A DNA stretch of 64,000 nt, taken from positions 9,397,579 to 9,461,578 of the forward strand of contig CM060115.1 of the NCBI GenBank assembly GCA_030522415.1, in the 5' to 3' direction. Below are positions 22,840 through 34,402 of the stretch, in pieces. A program made the position numbers and the translations under genes. Numbering within the stretch: the stretch's first letter is position 1; each line of letters starts with the position of its first letter. The DNA comes from Channallabes apus (Eukaryota; Chordata; Actinopteri; Siluriformes; Clariidae). The notes under the pieces are model-generated. The model saw only the letters and a list, made by a program, of their open reading frames with translations, searched no databases and was not told the DNA's origin.

Positions 22840-25810
22840 ACATCAGCCTCCTCCTCCTGTGAGGGAACTAACGGTGGCTGATAACCAAGACACCTGTGGT
22901 GGAGGTGGGGAGCGAATTGTAGGCATATTCCACCCAGGAAGCGGCTCCAGGAAGATGACTTCCAAGAGGTCATGCACCTTAACAACTTCTCAACTCGGCT
23001 GTTTCCTTGGCGGACGGAAACTTTGGTAATGGAATGAAATCGGCGGATTTGGAGAGCTGGTCTATAACAGTTAAGATGCAGGTGTTGTTGTCAGATGGTG
23101 GTAGTCCAGTAACAGTAAATTCCAGTAAAGTCGATAGAGATCAGCGGAGACCAGGGGTGATGGGGAATGGGGAGGGTCTTGGGAAACCCTCAGGGGAGCG
23201 GCTAGTCATCTTTTTCCTTGAACGAGTGTCACAAGAGCCTACAAAATCCTCAACATTTTCCTTCATGGTAGCCCACCACAATCTGAAGCTGTGGCCCCAG
23301 TCTAGTACTTGGGTTCTCACTGAATGGGATGAAGAGAATTCTGGGGGGATATTACATGGGCCTGGTTCCTGTTCGATGGTCCGATGGACTAGGTTTTCCA
23401 CATCCAGCCATGTACAGTAGTAGCTACAAGGAACAGAGGTCGGAGAATGGTTTCTGTAGTCGGTGTGTGCTACGAGATACAGAACTGCCGGGAGAGGGCG
23501 TCGGGTTTGACATTCTTTGAATCGGGCCAGTATGACAGTGTAAAATGGAAGCAGGAGAAGAAAAGTGACCATTGTGCCTGGCGAGAATTAAGTCTTTTGG
23601 CTTTCTTTAAGTACTTGAGGTTGTTGTGTTCTGTCCAAACAAGAAAAGGGTGTTCTGCTCCCTCCAGCCAGTGCCTCTATTCCTTGAGGGCCAGTTTGAC
23701 TGAGTTTCTGGTCCCCAATGTCATACCTTTGTTCTGGGAGTGTGAGTTGGCGGGAGAAGAAAAAGCAAGGGTGAAGCTTGTCTTTGAGCGATCTTTGTAA
23801 ACTGACGGCCCCTACAGTCTCAGAAGCGAGGGAGCATTGAGACAAAAAGAAGCGGCAGGTAGACGGATCTCCATAATAGGTTAGTGGGGCGGGGAGGGGT
23901 GGTTCATGAACAGTGGCATACTGTTCATGGGAATGCTGTGGAGTGGGCATCAGGGGTGGTTGTAGCTTGGTGGTAAGTGACGTTAGGGTTCCTGTCATGG
24001 TTTGGAGCATGGAGGTGATCTGCCTGATTTCTTGTTGGTGAGTGCCTAGGAGGGCTTCTTGGCTCTCTAGTGCCCCCCTCTGGCAAGTCGCCTCTGTTGG
24101 ATCCATTTGTGACCAGATTGTACTGTTAGGGATATGTGAGGTCGTGATTGATCCAAGTATAGGAGAGAGATTGGAAGAAGCTCCTTGCAGTTTATTGTGT
24201 TGTACTGTATATAGGTTGAAGTGAAGTTTCAAACGGTTTTGGCAGCTGATGTAGGATTCTTGTTAACACACTTGGCGCTGGAGCACTGGCTGCTTTGTGT
24301 CAGGAATCGTTGTATGCACAGAGAACGCACCGGAGTGCGGAAGCGCAGGGAGCCGGCGCGAGAGCTCTGTGTGCAGTGTGACCCAAGTACTGTAGGAATG
24401 CGGAAGTGTGAAGCACAAGCCTTGCGAAAAAAGGCACACAACAATCTGCCAAGGAGGTGTTGTTAGGTGCATGGCTTAAATAGGGATAAGAAGTGATTAT
24501 TAGCGAAGAACAGGTGTGCAGAGTGGAGAACGAGGCAGTGGGAAGAAAGGAGCGGGGTGGATTGTGGAAGCGGAGTGCACAGGTGATCATGACGGGGCTG
24601 TGACTTGGCGACACTAAAATCTTAAGTGCAGACGGTGGCAGATAGAGATGAAACAGAAACTTTGCCATCAAGAAGCAGAAAAAGAGAGAGAAAGAGTGAC
24701 TTTTTACTATGACTTTAATACAAGCTCAATAGTTTTGATACTTAGGCAAATACTTTTGTACTTTTGCTCAAGTAGAACTGGAAATGGTGGACTTCTACTT
24801 TTATGCAATAATGCAATAAACACAATCATTTAATCCTAAAACATGAATACAAATAAAAGTGTACACTGTTCACATGCATGTTCAGTGTGTGGTTGGGTCG
24901 GTTGTGTTTTAACATTTACTGAGATGAATCCAGTGAACTTGACCTAAATTATTCCTAATTATGTTAAACTTCTAACTGTAGTTAATTTATATAGAACATT
25001 ATTCTATGTTTCTATAGAATTTCGTGTACATTTCATGACATTGAGACTCATCAAGTGGAACCCATCCTCTTCTAGGTGACATTAAATGGCGGGATTATAA
25101 ATCATTATAGTATGCAGCTCTGGATTGATAAATGCAAACAGTACTAAATTATCCACTTACTAATTAAACCATTTGGTCTGTAAAGCTGTGATGAAAATCA
25201 TGTCATGGCAACACTATTAATTACTATGAAAATATGCCATGGAGCACTGAGCCTAATGGATTAATTGTGTATTCTTATAAAATGCCTGGACAACATTAGT
25301 GGAGGCAGTGGTGGATGTGCAAAGCTCACTTTGCTCACTCAGGAGTGCACTGAAGCTTACTCAGGAGTGGAGTTGTTTAGTATCAGTATTGTATTTAGTT
25401 GTACAACCTTGTCATTTTAACCCCATTGGCGTGTCAAACATGAGCAGTAGTAGTGGCACCAAGAAAAAGGATTTACTGATTTAACATAGCATTCTAAGGA
25501 TCATCTATTGAGAACTGCTGAATTTTATGTAGGGAATAAAAACACTTCGTAGAATGTGCTTGTCCTAGAAAGATAACCCAAAGTTGGCTAGTGTGCTGTG
25601 ACCCAACTGCTTTCACCTTCCTGTAGGTAATTTGTTTTCAGCAACCATGACTTTTTTTTTTTTTACTTTTTTGCTAGAACATCTTTTTTGCTCTTTCTAA
25701 ATTTAAAAACAATGTTGTGCAATGTAACTGAGAAACTCTTCCCATAAATGTTAAATAAATGGCTGCTTTCAGAAATTCTCACCATACAGTACCAACTGTC
25801 CTCTATAGAT

Positions 25811-26175
25811 TCAATATACAGTGGAACCTCGGATTACGAGCATAATTCGATCCAAAATATAAAGTAAAAATAAAACAAATTAACCTGCACATTACCTTTA
25901 AAAAAAGTAAAAATAAATCCTGACAGATAAGTGTTTCCGTTTGTGCACTCAGGTGCTGTGAGTATGCAGAGAATGACCACCTGTATCTGTGTGTGAAGAC
26001 AAGAGGAGGAAGGGGTGGAAGGGGGGGCTCTAAAGGTGAGAGTGAAACATTAACTAGAAACAACAACAACAAAAAAACAAATGAACCTGTACTTTACTTT
26101 TGAAAAGAATCGTGACAGAGAGGAGTTTCTGTGTAAGGCAGAGAGTGTGTGTGTGTAGTACTACCCACGATTTGA
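25811..26175 (+). mobile_element. Tc1/mariner-like MITE
   Basis: TA followed by CAGTGGAACCTCGGATTACG opens the element. The body carries AAATTAACCTGCAC, GTTTCCGTTTGTGCA and a GTGTGTGTGT stretch. Copy A lacks it (compare 5225-5235). The right end is unclear. No transposase. Confidence 0.55.
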
Positions 26176-26319
26176 GCAAAAAATCTTGTGTGATAAAATT
26201 TGTGAAAAATTGAGTGATAAAATCCACAATGTGCTGATATGGCTTTGCATGTGTGAAATTCCTCATGAATTAGGGTGTAAAACCAATCGACGTCTACAGA
26301 GGAACCAGAGTGCAATGAT

Positions 26320-27477
26320 CAGAGGTGGAAAGAGTAATAAAATTTTGTACTCAAGTACAAGTACTGTTACTTCAGTGAAATTTTACTTAAGTACAAGTAA
26401 AGTTACCATTATGAAAATCTACTCAAGTAAAAGTAAAAAGTAGCTCATTAAAAAATTTACTCAGAGTAAAAGTTACCGAGTTACTTTTTTATTTAAATTT
26501 TTTTAACATCGGGGGGGATGAGGCATTCTAGCGTAGTTCAAAAAAGATGAGCAGATATAAATCTCAAACTAATTGTTTTTAACTGAAGGAACACCTTTGC
26601 ATAATAAAGCTGTTGTCTTTCTTGTGCTTGAAAATCAAAGTGGTCACTTAAATATGGTGTTACGTCCCAATCTAGGGTCATGCAGCAAAAGAATGGTTCA
26701 GGGTTCTATTTTAAACTGTATGGAAATGGTGGCATATGGCAGAAAGAACTAGATTCATTAACTGATGAAATAATGAGCTTTGAATATATATATATATGTA
26801 TATACACACACACCAGGAGGAGGATCAGATTCAAGATGGACCCAGGCCAAAATAATAAACAAAATGGTATTTATATTTAGTAGCTAGATTATCTGCAAAA
26901 AAAAATAAAAATACAGGTACCTTTCCGGACTCCCTAAACCAAAAACAATGAAATTATCTACAAATATATACAAAGACCAACCAAACCAAAGGGACAAAGC
27001 AATAATCAAAGTCAATTGGAGGCAAAAAGTCAATCCGGAATACACAACCAAATGTCAAAACGCCAAAATCACAACCTCTTTCATCTTTCCCGCGTCTTTC
27101 TCCGGTTTATACAGTATGTGGTCGCGCTAGTCGATGACGTCACTCTCAAGGCGGAAGGCCAGTTAGCTGCCGATGTCAGAAAACCTGGAGTGGAGTCTGG
27201 AGCGGCACGCGACCAGGACATGATACACACACGTGGCGCAACGGAGCATTTATACAAAGCATAATATTTTTATTATTTTATCATTTTCATTCATTTATTT
27301 TTTACTCAGTAGCGAATATGATTTAAAATGTAGCGAATTACAATACTTCAAACAAAACGTACTTAAGTAAAAGTAAAATTACAGATTTTTAAAACTACTT
27401 TAAAAAGTAGAAATACACAAAAAAGCTACTCAATTACAGTAACGCGAGTAAATGTAATTCGTTACTTTCCACCTCTG
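26320..27477 (+). mobile_element. Non-autonomous hAT-type element, copy 1
   Basis: Terminal inverted repeats CAGAGGTGGAAAGAGTAA and TTACTTTCCACCTCTG bound 1158 bp. A perfect 8-bp duplication GCAATGAT (26312-26319 and 27478-27485) is typical of hAT insertions. Near its ends are A/T-rich repeats of AAGTA/TACTT type. No transposase frame. Copy A keeps the unoccupied site (GGAATGATGATGAGAC at about 5472). Confidence 0.93.
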
Positions 27478-27516
27478 GCAATGATGATGAGACACATCTG
27501 TCTGTTGAGTCGGTAA

Positions 27517-27732
27517 ATACAGTGGAACCTCGGATTACGAGCATATTTCGTTCCGGAAGTTTACACTTGTAAACCAAATTTAATTTTCCCATAAGAAATA
27601 AAAAAATAAATACATAAAAATAATTAACACAAAATATAAAGTAAAAATAAATCAAATTAACCTGCACTTTACCTATAAAAAAAACTTAAAGATAAATCCC
27701 GCCAGATAGTTGTTTCCGTTTGTGCACGCAGG

Positions 27733-27805
<73 letters not shown>

Positions 27806-27956
27806 TAACGTAGAGACCATTTTTAAAACCATTTTTTAAATTAACTGTTTAAAAATTAGCAAGGAACATCGCTAGTCACACTCACGTGAGCAAATACTAA
27901 CAGAATCACTGCTGTAAAGTAAAACAACAGCAACAACAACAAAAAAACTAATTAAC
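27517..27956 (+). mobile_element. Tc1/mariner-like MITE interrupted by Harbinger-type element
   Basis: Starts TACAGTGGAACCTCGGATTACG, like 25811, and contains long (CA)n at 27731-27803. At 27957 it is broken by the Harbinger-type insertion and appears to resume at 29735 (TACCTTACCGCGACAGAGAAG, compare 26092-26120), running into (CA)n near 29910. Confidence 0.55.
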
Positions 27957-27959
27957 CAG

Positions 27960-29734
27960 GGGCCGGTTTCTCGATAACGCACACTATTCGCAGGCTAAGA
28001 AGACTCTTAATATATATCTTATGTTAAGTTATACCTTTTCTAAGTGTACTGTACTTCTCGAACTGTCTCTTAGGAGTCTTCTTAAGTCGCTGCCTCTTAC
28101 AGTACGTCCGATGTTACAAGGCACTGTCTACAGTGTAGGTCCTGACTTAGCTGACATCGGTTGCTCAGGAATAGATTTTTGACTCCTTTTGCATGACAGC
28201 GTTAAGAAAGACGGCACTTTCTATGCAAATTAAACATTGCACTAAATTCTTCCAATAACATTTATTTCGACATGGGTTAACTTATCAATAGCATGCCATA
28301 ATAGACAAATATATAAATTAAATCACCAAACTATCAATAATATTTTCATCTAACCTGTAGTTACGGTGAAACGAACCGGGTATACAATCATAGTTGATGG
28401 ACAAACAGCTGACAACACTCTTCACCAGCTTCAGTAACAATGTGAAGTATGTCAGTTGTTGGGGTTATATAGCGCACTTATGGAATGAATACGATGAGTT
28501 GACAGAGTGGAAGTTTAATACCCCTATTTCACCTACGCGATTTCGCGCGGTTGCTGTAAGTGCAGTTCATCATGATTCAGCGCGAGTTTTGGTGCCGTGT
28601 TACGTTTCCATCTTTCCACGCAAAATTTTTTTACATGTTTAACATGCGGAAGCTCGCGGACCTTGAAGATCTTCACGGAACGTTGGGCGGTCTGCAAGCT
28701 TCCTCGAGGACCACCAAAAAAATGTTACGTTTAATTTTGCACGCAGAAAGATGGAACCGTAATCACAGCGCAAAAATTCGGGGTGAATCATGATGAACCC
28801 TACTTATGGCCACTGAGTGACCGTGCAGGTGAGATATGGGTATAACACCGTATCTCACAGCGAGTCAAACCGCATAGGTGAGATAGGGGTATAAAGCATT
28901 ACAATCACTCAGAAAAATTAATGGATGCGAGGTGTGAAACTCCCAAGTTTATTTTCTCATTTAACTAAATCAAATTTCATAAAAATAAACATGTCAAAAG
29001 AAAAGCCCATAAAGTTAGGGATAATAGCTAATGATCAATGAAACATATTTTAAGCAATCAGCTGGACATCCGGATGTGGAGTGTAAGTACGACGCCTTGG
29101 CCTGGCACGCGCAGGTCAATGCACGCACCATAGCAGGTCAAGAAAATCCATAATCTGTTGCCTTGGAAGGCGACACTTTTTTTTTTTTTTTTTTTTTAAA
29201 TAGCAACCTCAGGGAAAATATGAAAAGGACTGAAGTTTTGTCTAGAGGAACAATTTACATGAACCACACGGCTCCATGGACGGCGCCGACTTCAGTTTAG
29301 CACAACAACACGCTGTATTGCTGCCAAATTGTTTGCCACCTGTTTAATATTAAAAGTGATGGCCAATTTTAATGCATTAGTCACATTATGAAATAGGCAA
29401 ATTAAACGTCACTCTATTAGTTCTGATATCAAATAACATTCTTAAACAGGACTACAGTATATTCCATAATTAATAAGACTTTGATAACGTGCCATAATGT
29501 GCTTACATACACAGCTGATTTATAAAGACTGCTGCTCAGTGGTGGCAACTAGCGTCTCGAGCTGAAACTACACTAAGAATGAGTTAAGGTTGGTCCAGAC
29601 CAACCTTACGAACGTGTGACTTAAGAGATACTTAGCATAAGAACGTTTCGGGAAATGCGCCACAACGTTAAGAGAGAGGAGAAGGTACAACTTAGGAACT
29701 ACTTAGCGATAAGAAGCTTTCGAGAAACCAGGCC
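27960..29734 (+). mobile_element. Harbinger-like non-autonomous element
   Basis: Ends GGGCCGGTTTCTCG and CGAGAAACCAGGCC are inverted repeats (12 of 14 match), flanked by CAG at 27957-27959 and 29735-29737, fitting the 3-bp duplication of PIF/Harbinger. The subterminal sequence (CTTAAG, TTATCG, CTAAGT-rich) is also roughly inverted. No transposase or Myb-like frame is recognisable. It sits inside another TIR element. Confidence 0.65.
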
Positions 29735-29868
29735 CAGTACCTTACCGCGACAGAGAAGAGTTTCAGTGTGTTTGTTTGGGAATCTGAGAGGAGGGGGGCA
29801 GCTGTAAAGCCGAGAGAGTGTGTGTGTGTGTATGTGTGTAAGTGAATGAGCGCACTCACACACACCCA

Positions 29869-29903
<35 letters not shown>

Positions 29904-30624
29904 GCCTTTACAGGCCCCCTCCTCTCAGGTTCCCATGATGCCATGTGATGGACTGTATCCTGTACATACTCTGGATCCACCAGATGAAAGTGGGTCAAAA
30001 TACGTTAAACAAATGGTTTACAGTGTTGGCCACATGATGAAAGATTTCTTGGCTTCCAAAAACATGTTCTACTGATTTGAAAACTCTTTGTTGGAAGGTC
30101 CTACATAGAACCTTTAAGCAACTGAAAGGCCTGGCTGTGATGGTGCAATTATGTTATTTTTAAAGTGTGTAAAGTGTGTGTAATGGTTTGTATAGACTAC
30201 TTACAAAAAAAATAATAAATAAAAATCTGTGAAGCACTGGCAACACGAGGTCTTTTTCTAAAAGTAAGCCTCTTGTGGAATTCTGAGTTGCCTTCGAATG
30301 AAGAGCAATTCTTCTTTAGCTTGAGAGGTTTGCTAATTGGTTGTCATTCAGCATTTGAGAGTTTCTTTCTGTTTCAGGAAAGAAAACTAATTTAGCAGTT
30401 GTGGCTGACAGAAATAGATGTTGAAATACCGCGCTAGTAACTATAAAAATAGAATTAGCATGAAGTAGAACTGCTTTTCCAGCTAAAGTCTTCACTATTT
30501 TTCTTTCAGGTCTAAATAATGTTGCGTTGCAGTTGTTAACTGAAATGGAGAATTGAAAAGACCAATATTTAATATTAAAATTAAGCTGTTTCTCCTTAAA
30601 GGAAGATTGGGTTAAAAGCCAACC

Positions 30625-32368
30625 ATGAAGTGGACAGACCAACCTCATCTGAGCAATTTGGTCCTGGCGGTGAATAGTATCATCTCGGGTTACTTCGCTG
30701 TAACCCTGTTCCCTGAAAAGGCCGGAATGAAATGCTGCATGAAAACGCTATTGGAACATCTTGTCATGTTGCCGGTTGTGAAGCATGTGTCTATATAAAC
30801 TCGGTCAGGTGACGTCATCTGATGAGACGCACCTGCAGGTTATAAATAGGAGTGAACCGGAAACATTCCTCAGATTGATTGTCTGAACGGACGTCCGGTC
30901 ACGTACTGTAGGCATTAGGACGCAGCATCTCGCTCCCGCCTTTTCAGGGAACAGGGTTACAGCGAAGTAACCCAAGACATTCCCTTTCAAAGGCTACACT
31001 CGATGCTGCGTGAAAACGCTATGGGAACAAGAATACCAACATTGCCGCACTGCAAGTGTCTGGACCCCAAGGTTGTGTAGCATGTACGCACAAAGCCGAG
31101 AAGGTCTCAGAACTATGCCTGGGCAGCTAACTCGGGGACCCGTGAGCCCGGAGTAGCATGAACATCCAGATTATAAATATAAGAAATGTGTGTGGGGAGG
31201 ACCAACCCTCCGCGTCATACAGTTGCTGCAGGGGAATACCTCTTGCTGGTGCAAACTGAGACGATCCCTCTGGTTGGATGAGCCCTGCATCCTAGAGGCG
31301 AAGTGAACACACGCACCTCATAGGAGAGGGTAAAGCATCTCTCACTCAGTATAGTGGCGCATCTGGCTGATGCGGTGGACGTAAATCTGAAGAGCAGGTA
31401 CTGGACAGTAAGTGAAGTTTCTCCTGCTCTGAGGCTGTAAAAGGCGGAGGACAGAAGGCTTCAAAACAATGCAGTTAAGTACATCCTGAGGGTACTAGGG
31501 CACAAGCCCGAGGACAAGCTTTCCTGCAGAAACTCCAGCACTGAAGCAATTCGGCAGTGGACTGGGTTTACCTGCATACACAGATGCTTCACAACCGGCA
31601 ACATGACAAGATGTTCCCATAGCGTTTTCATGCAGCATCAGTGTAGCCTTTGAAAGGGAACACACTGATCATCGGTATTTCTGCCAACATGATGGCTCTC
31701 TACACCTTAATTTAAAAGGTGAAGCAGCGTCCTACAGTACTGTATGCCCATTGATGTGCTCTTGCTCAACCTCACAATATCAGACCTGATCTTCCTTATG
31801 TTCCACATTAAAAGAAGCTGCCGGCATGGGATGGACTGGACATGGGATGGACCCTGCCGCAGTTTCTCGGTCCTCTTTTGGGATTCTTCTTTTACACAAT
31901 CATTTAAATCAGCACATTTCTTTTAACGGCTATCAGTGTGGAACGCTATCTAGGAGTGACTTTTCCAATCAAGTACAAACTCAAACGACATCCATGAAAC
32001 GCTGTGATTGCCAGCGTCATATTCTGAGTGGTTTCCATAGTTCATTGCAGTATTCATGCCCTGCCTTATCATCTGCTTCATGCCTTACAATGTGTCTCAT
32101 GTTGTGTTTTTTTTTTTTTTTTTTTTTACAGGAAATAATCATGAGTGGAGAGTGTGTGCCCTCCTCCCCAACACCCTAAATGCCTGGACCCTGTTTGGAC
32201 CCTCTGATATTTAATTTTTCTTCTTCAGCAGTTCAGGCAACTGTACAAAAGCTAAAACATGAATTGCTGAAGCATCTTTTCTGCTGTCGAAAATTGCTTG
32301 ACTGTTTCCAGTTGAACTGTATTGGAGATGAAGTAAGCAAACAGAGTCCTAATGACTCTACTCTCTAG
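30625..32368 (+). pseudogene. Second free fatty acid receptor copy, disrupted
   Basis: A duplicate of the receptor at 8096-9064 from the same ATG context (AACCATGAAGTGGAC) to the same C-terminus (ending SPNDSTL). It is clearly dead. A DIRS-like insertion of about 990 bp interrupts it near codon 19. A frame-shifting change and an extra poly-T run (about 32108-32127) break the frame. The TM4 tryptophan in FWVV is now a stop (TGA near 32027). About 240 bp covering the end of TM4 through TM5 and the start of TM6 is missing: 32051 joins sequence matching 8525 to sequence matching about 8780. Upstream and downstream non-coding sequence also matches copy A, so this arose by DNA duplication and not by retroposition. 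Confidence 0.9.
30682..31668 (-). mobile_element. DIRS-like composite element inside receptor pseudogene
   Basis: Two adjacent inverted-repeat modules. Module A, 30683-30982, is bounded by CTCGGGTTACTTCGCTG and its inverse. Module B, 30983-31668, is bounded by TTCCCTTTCAAAGGCTACAC and its inverse. Module B carries, inverted, a piece matching the gag-like region of the 34403 copy (GAGCAGGAGAAACTTCACCT-type). The pre-insertion sequence GTATCACACTGATC is known from copy A; a 2-bp CA duplication is possible. No recombinase or RT remains. Confidence 0.65.
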
Positions 32369-32622
32369 AGCCTTCAAATTTAATTCCAGATAATTGCAGA
32401 TAAGGAGATAATTATACACACACAAACATATATACACATGTGTTAAGGGTCATGTTAATAAATTATTTAATTAAAGTAGCTGATGATGCTGATGCTGATA
32501 AACAACAGCTAAGAATTTACAACACCAAATACAGGATATTAATTATATATATATCTTTAGCTTTAATGTTTTTTCGATGTCTACACTGATTTTTATGAGA
32601 TATTCCCAAGTTCTGCACCAAA

Positions 32623-32826
32623 GGCAGCACGATGGCTTAGTGGTTAGGACTGTGGCCTCGCACCTCTAGGGTTGAGAGTTTGATCTGTATGTGTGGAGTT
32701 CTCCACATGCTTGGTAGGATGTCTCCCACACTCCAAAAACATACATATTAGGTTAACAGGTTGGCACCCTGTCCATAGTTTACCCATGACCCTCTACAAA
32801 ATAAGTGGTATAGAAGATAAATGATG
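32623..32826 (+). mobile_element. Old degraded SINE (copy B)
   Basis: Counterpart of 9305-9519, beginning GGCAGCACGATGGCTTAGTGG, with further small deletions. Confidence 0.7.
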
Positions 32827-32974
32827 AGGGCCCAGAAGTTGAACAAACATATTCAGCTGTGGCTTAAGTAATTTCTGAAAATATTAACCCATGCTTTTTT
32901 GGCCACTTGTTGTTTGGTCAACTTTTCTCTAATAAAGATCAACCCAAATGACTTGGCTGGGTATTGTTTATTGG

Positions 32975-33066
32975 CACAAGAAAAAGCCTTTACCCAAGGG
33001 CTCAACAGTGGCAATCTGGCAATAATAATGCTCAAACCTAAACCCTCGAATCAGCAACTGAACTAC
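32975..33066 (-). mobile_element. Fragment of the 15495-type SINE
   Basis: CCCAAGGGCTCAACAGTGGCAA and the following bases are a decayed minus-strand copy of the SINE at 15495-15693. Confidence 0.4.
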
Positions 33067-33159
33067 CACCACCAATGCTCAGCATACATGGATGGATAAA
33101 ATCGATCAATTCCAAGGCTTGAAAAAAAATTAAAAAGGTTTCAGATGTTATGTTCCATA

Positions 33160-33480
33160 AATTAGCATTATACAGTATGCCATATTCAATTCTTAAAGTC
33201 CATGTCCAGGATCCGTCTAGTAGTGGTGGCTCTTGATGCACTGACTCCAGCCTCAGTCCACTCTTTGTGAAAACACTTTTGAATGGCCTTTTCCTGACAA
33301 TCCTCTCCAGGCTGCGGTCATCCCTGCTGCTTGTGCACCTTTTTCTTCCACACTTTTCCCTTCCACATAACATCCAACTTCTTCTGCAATTACCTTTTGA
33401 GGCTTTCCCTCCTTATGGAGGATGTCAATGATGGTTTTCCCATGAGTGTGCTTCCTACTGCACCAGACTGAGAGAACATT
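33160..33480 (-). pseudogene. Tc1-like transposase N-terminal relic
   Basis: On the minus strand, broken frames read IIDILHKEGKPQKVIAEEVG, then CTSSRDDRSLERIVRK and HKEWTEAGVSASRATTTRRI, the paired-like DNA-binding region of fish Tc1 elements. At least two frameshifts; the catalytic part is missing. Confidence 0.75.
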
Positions 33481-33839
33481 TAAAGGCTCAGGAACCCTTT
33501 ACATGTGTTATGGCTTAATTAGCTGATTAGTGTGGGACATTTTGAGCCTAGATTATTGAACCTTTACACATTATTCTAATTTTCTGAGATTGTAGATTTG
33601 GGGTTTTCATGGGCTGTAAGCCAAAATCACAAATGACAAATTACGGCTTGAACTATTTTGCCACTGAGCTACCCCTGGCCTATTCAAATTTTTCGAGTTT
33701 CACCTGTATATAGTATGAATTTTTTAAAAGGTAGATGTGTGGCAGTTATATTCAACATTCCCTAAACTCCCAAACTCTGTCAAAATGATAGTTTAAGAAA
33801 TTGCACTCTTCTTCCATTTCCAAAATTTACTGATTGATT

Positions 33840-34352
33840 TTCAGTTTTAAAATTTGTTCCACAACCTAAAAATATTCATATAAAAATAATTAATACAAAA
33901 TGTAAAATAAAAAAAATAACCTGCACTGTGACTTAAACACACACACACATAGACAGACACATGTGCGTGCACACACACACACACACACCAGGTTGTCAAT
34001 TGAACCAGAGAAGGAGGGGGGGGGGCGTGGTGTGCTTCTGTGTACAGTATAATGTCTTTAACACACACACACACAGTTTACCGACAGTTTTTTACTCACA
34101 CAAGTGAGTTTTTTACATGTTACAAAATGCTTTATGTGCACACATGGTCACAGTGTTATAGTAAACAGTATATTTTGACTATACGAGTGACGCAAGCGCA
34201 CTGAGACGAGCGGGGGAGACGATTACCCACAATACTACTTGTTTTTCAAGACCTTGCTCGTTTACAGAGTTAAAATTGATTTAAAAAATTTTCTCGTCCT
34301 GCGAAACACTCGCAGACCAAGGTACTTGCAACCCAAGGTTCTATTGTACTTA
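33840..34352 (-). mobile_element. Tc1/mariner-like MITE
   Basis: The right end CCAAGGTTCTATTGTA is the inverse of the CAGTGGAACCTCGG-type terminus. The body contains CCTGCACTGTGACTTAAAC, (CA)n and GAGACGAGCGGGGGAGACG. The left end is degraded. Confidence 0.45.
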
Positions 34353-34402
34353 TATGTTGCCAAGCCCTACTGGGAAATTAAATCATCATCTCCATAAAGC
34401 TG

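Larger units (their letters stand above)
16602..24613 (-). mobile_element. Older Ty3/Gypsy chromovirus, internally deleted and split
   Basis: A minus-strand relative of the young element inside it. Its 5' LTR is 24124-24613 (minus sense TGTCGCCAAG...CCCTAACA). Gag starts with MDPTEAT near 24110, jumps at about 23860 from gag (TCRFFLSQCSL) directly into RNase H (KDKLHPCFFFSRQL), and continues with broken integrase pieces at 23572-23141 and 22985-22845. The integrase resumes at 16733 with PSAQAFIHCCRRTWQ. The 3' end near 16602 is truncated. Flanking CTACA/CTAAA is a plausible 5-bp duplication; copy A at about 3568 shows the empty site. No intact protein. Confidence 0.85.
16215..32950 (+). repeat. 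Segmental duplication, copy B, expanded by insertions
   Basis: Counterpart of 2440-9640, enlarged from about 7 kb to about 17 kb by nested Gypsy elements, two TIR-element blocks, a hAT-type element, a Harbinger-type element and a DIRS-like composite. It lacks the SINE found at 3891-4245 of copy A and the mariner fragment near 5540. It shares the SINE remnant seen at 9305 and 32623, which therefore predates the duplication. Confidence 0.8.

Noticed and set aside
22181..22862. Open frames in the 3' LTR
   Set aside because: They are the same repeat-driven open frames as in the 5' LTR, not separate genes.
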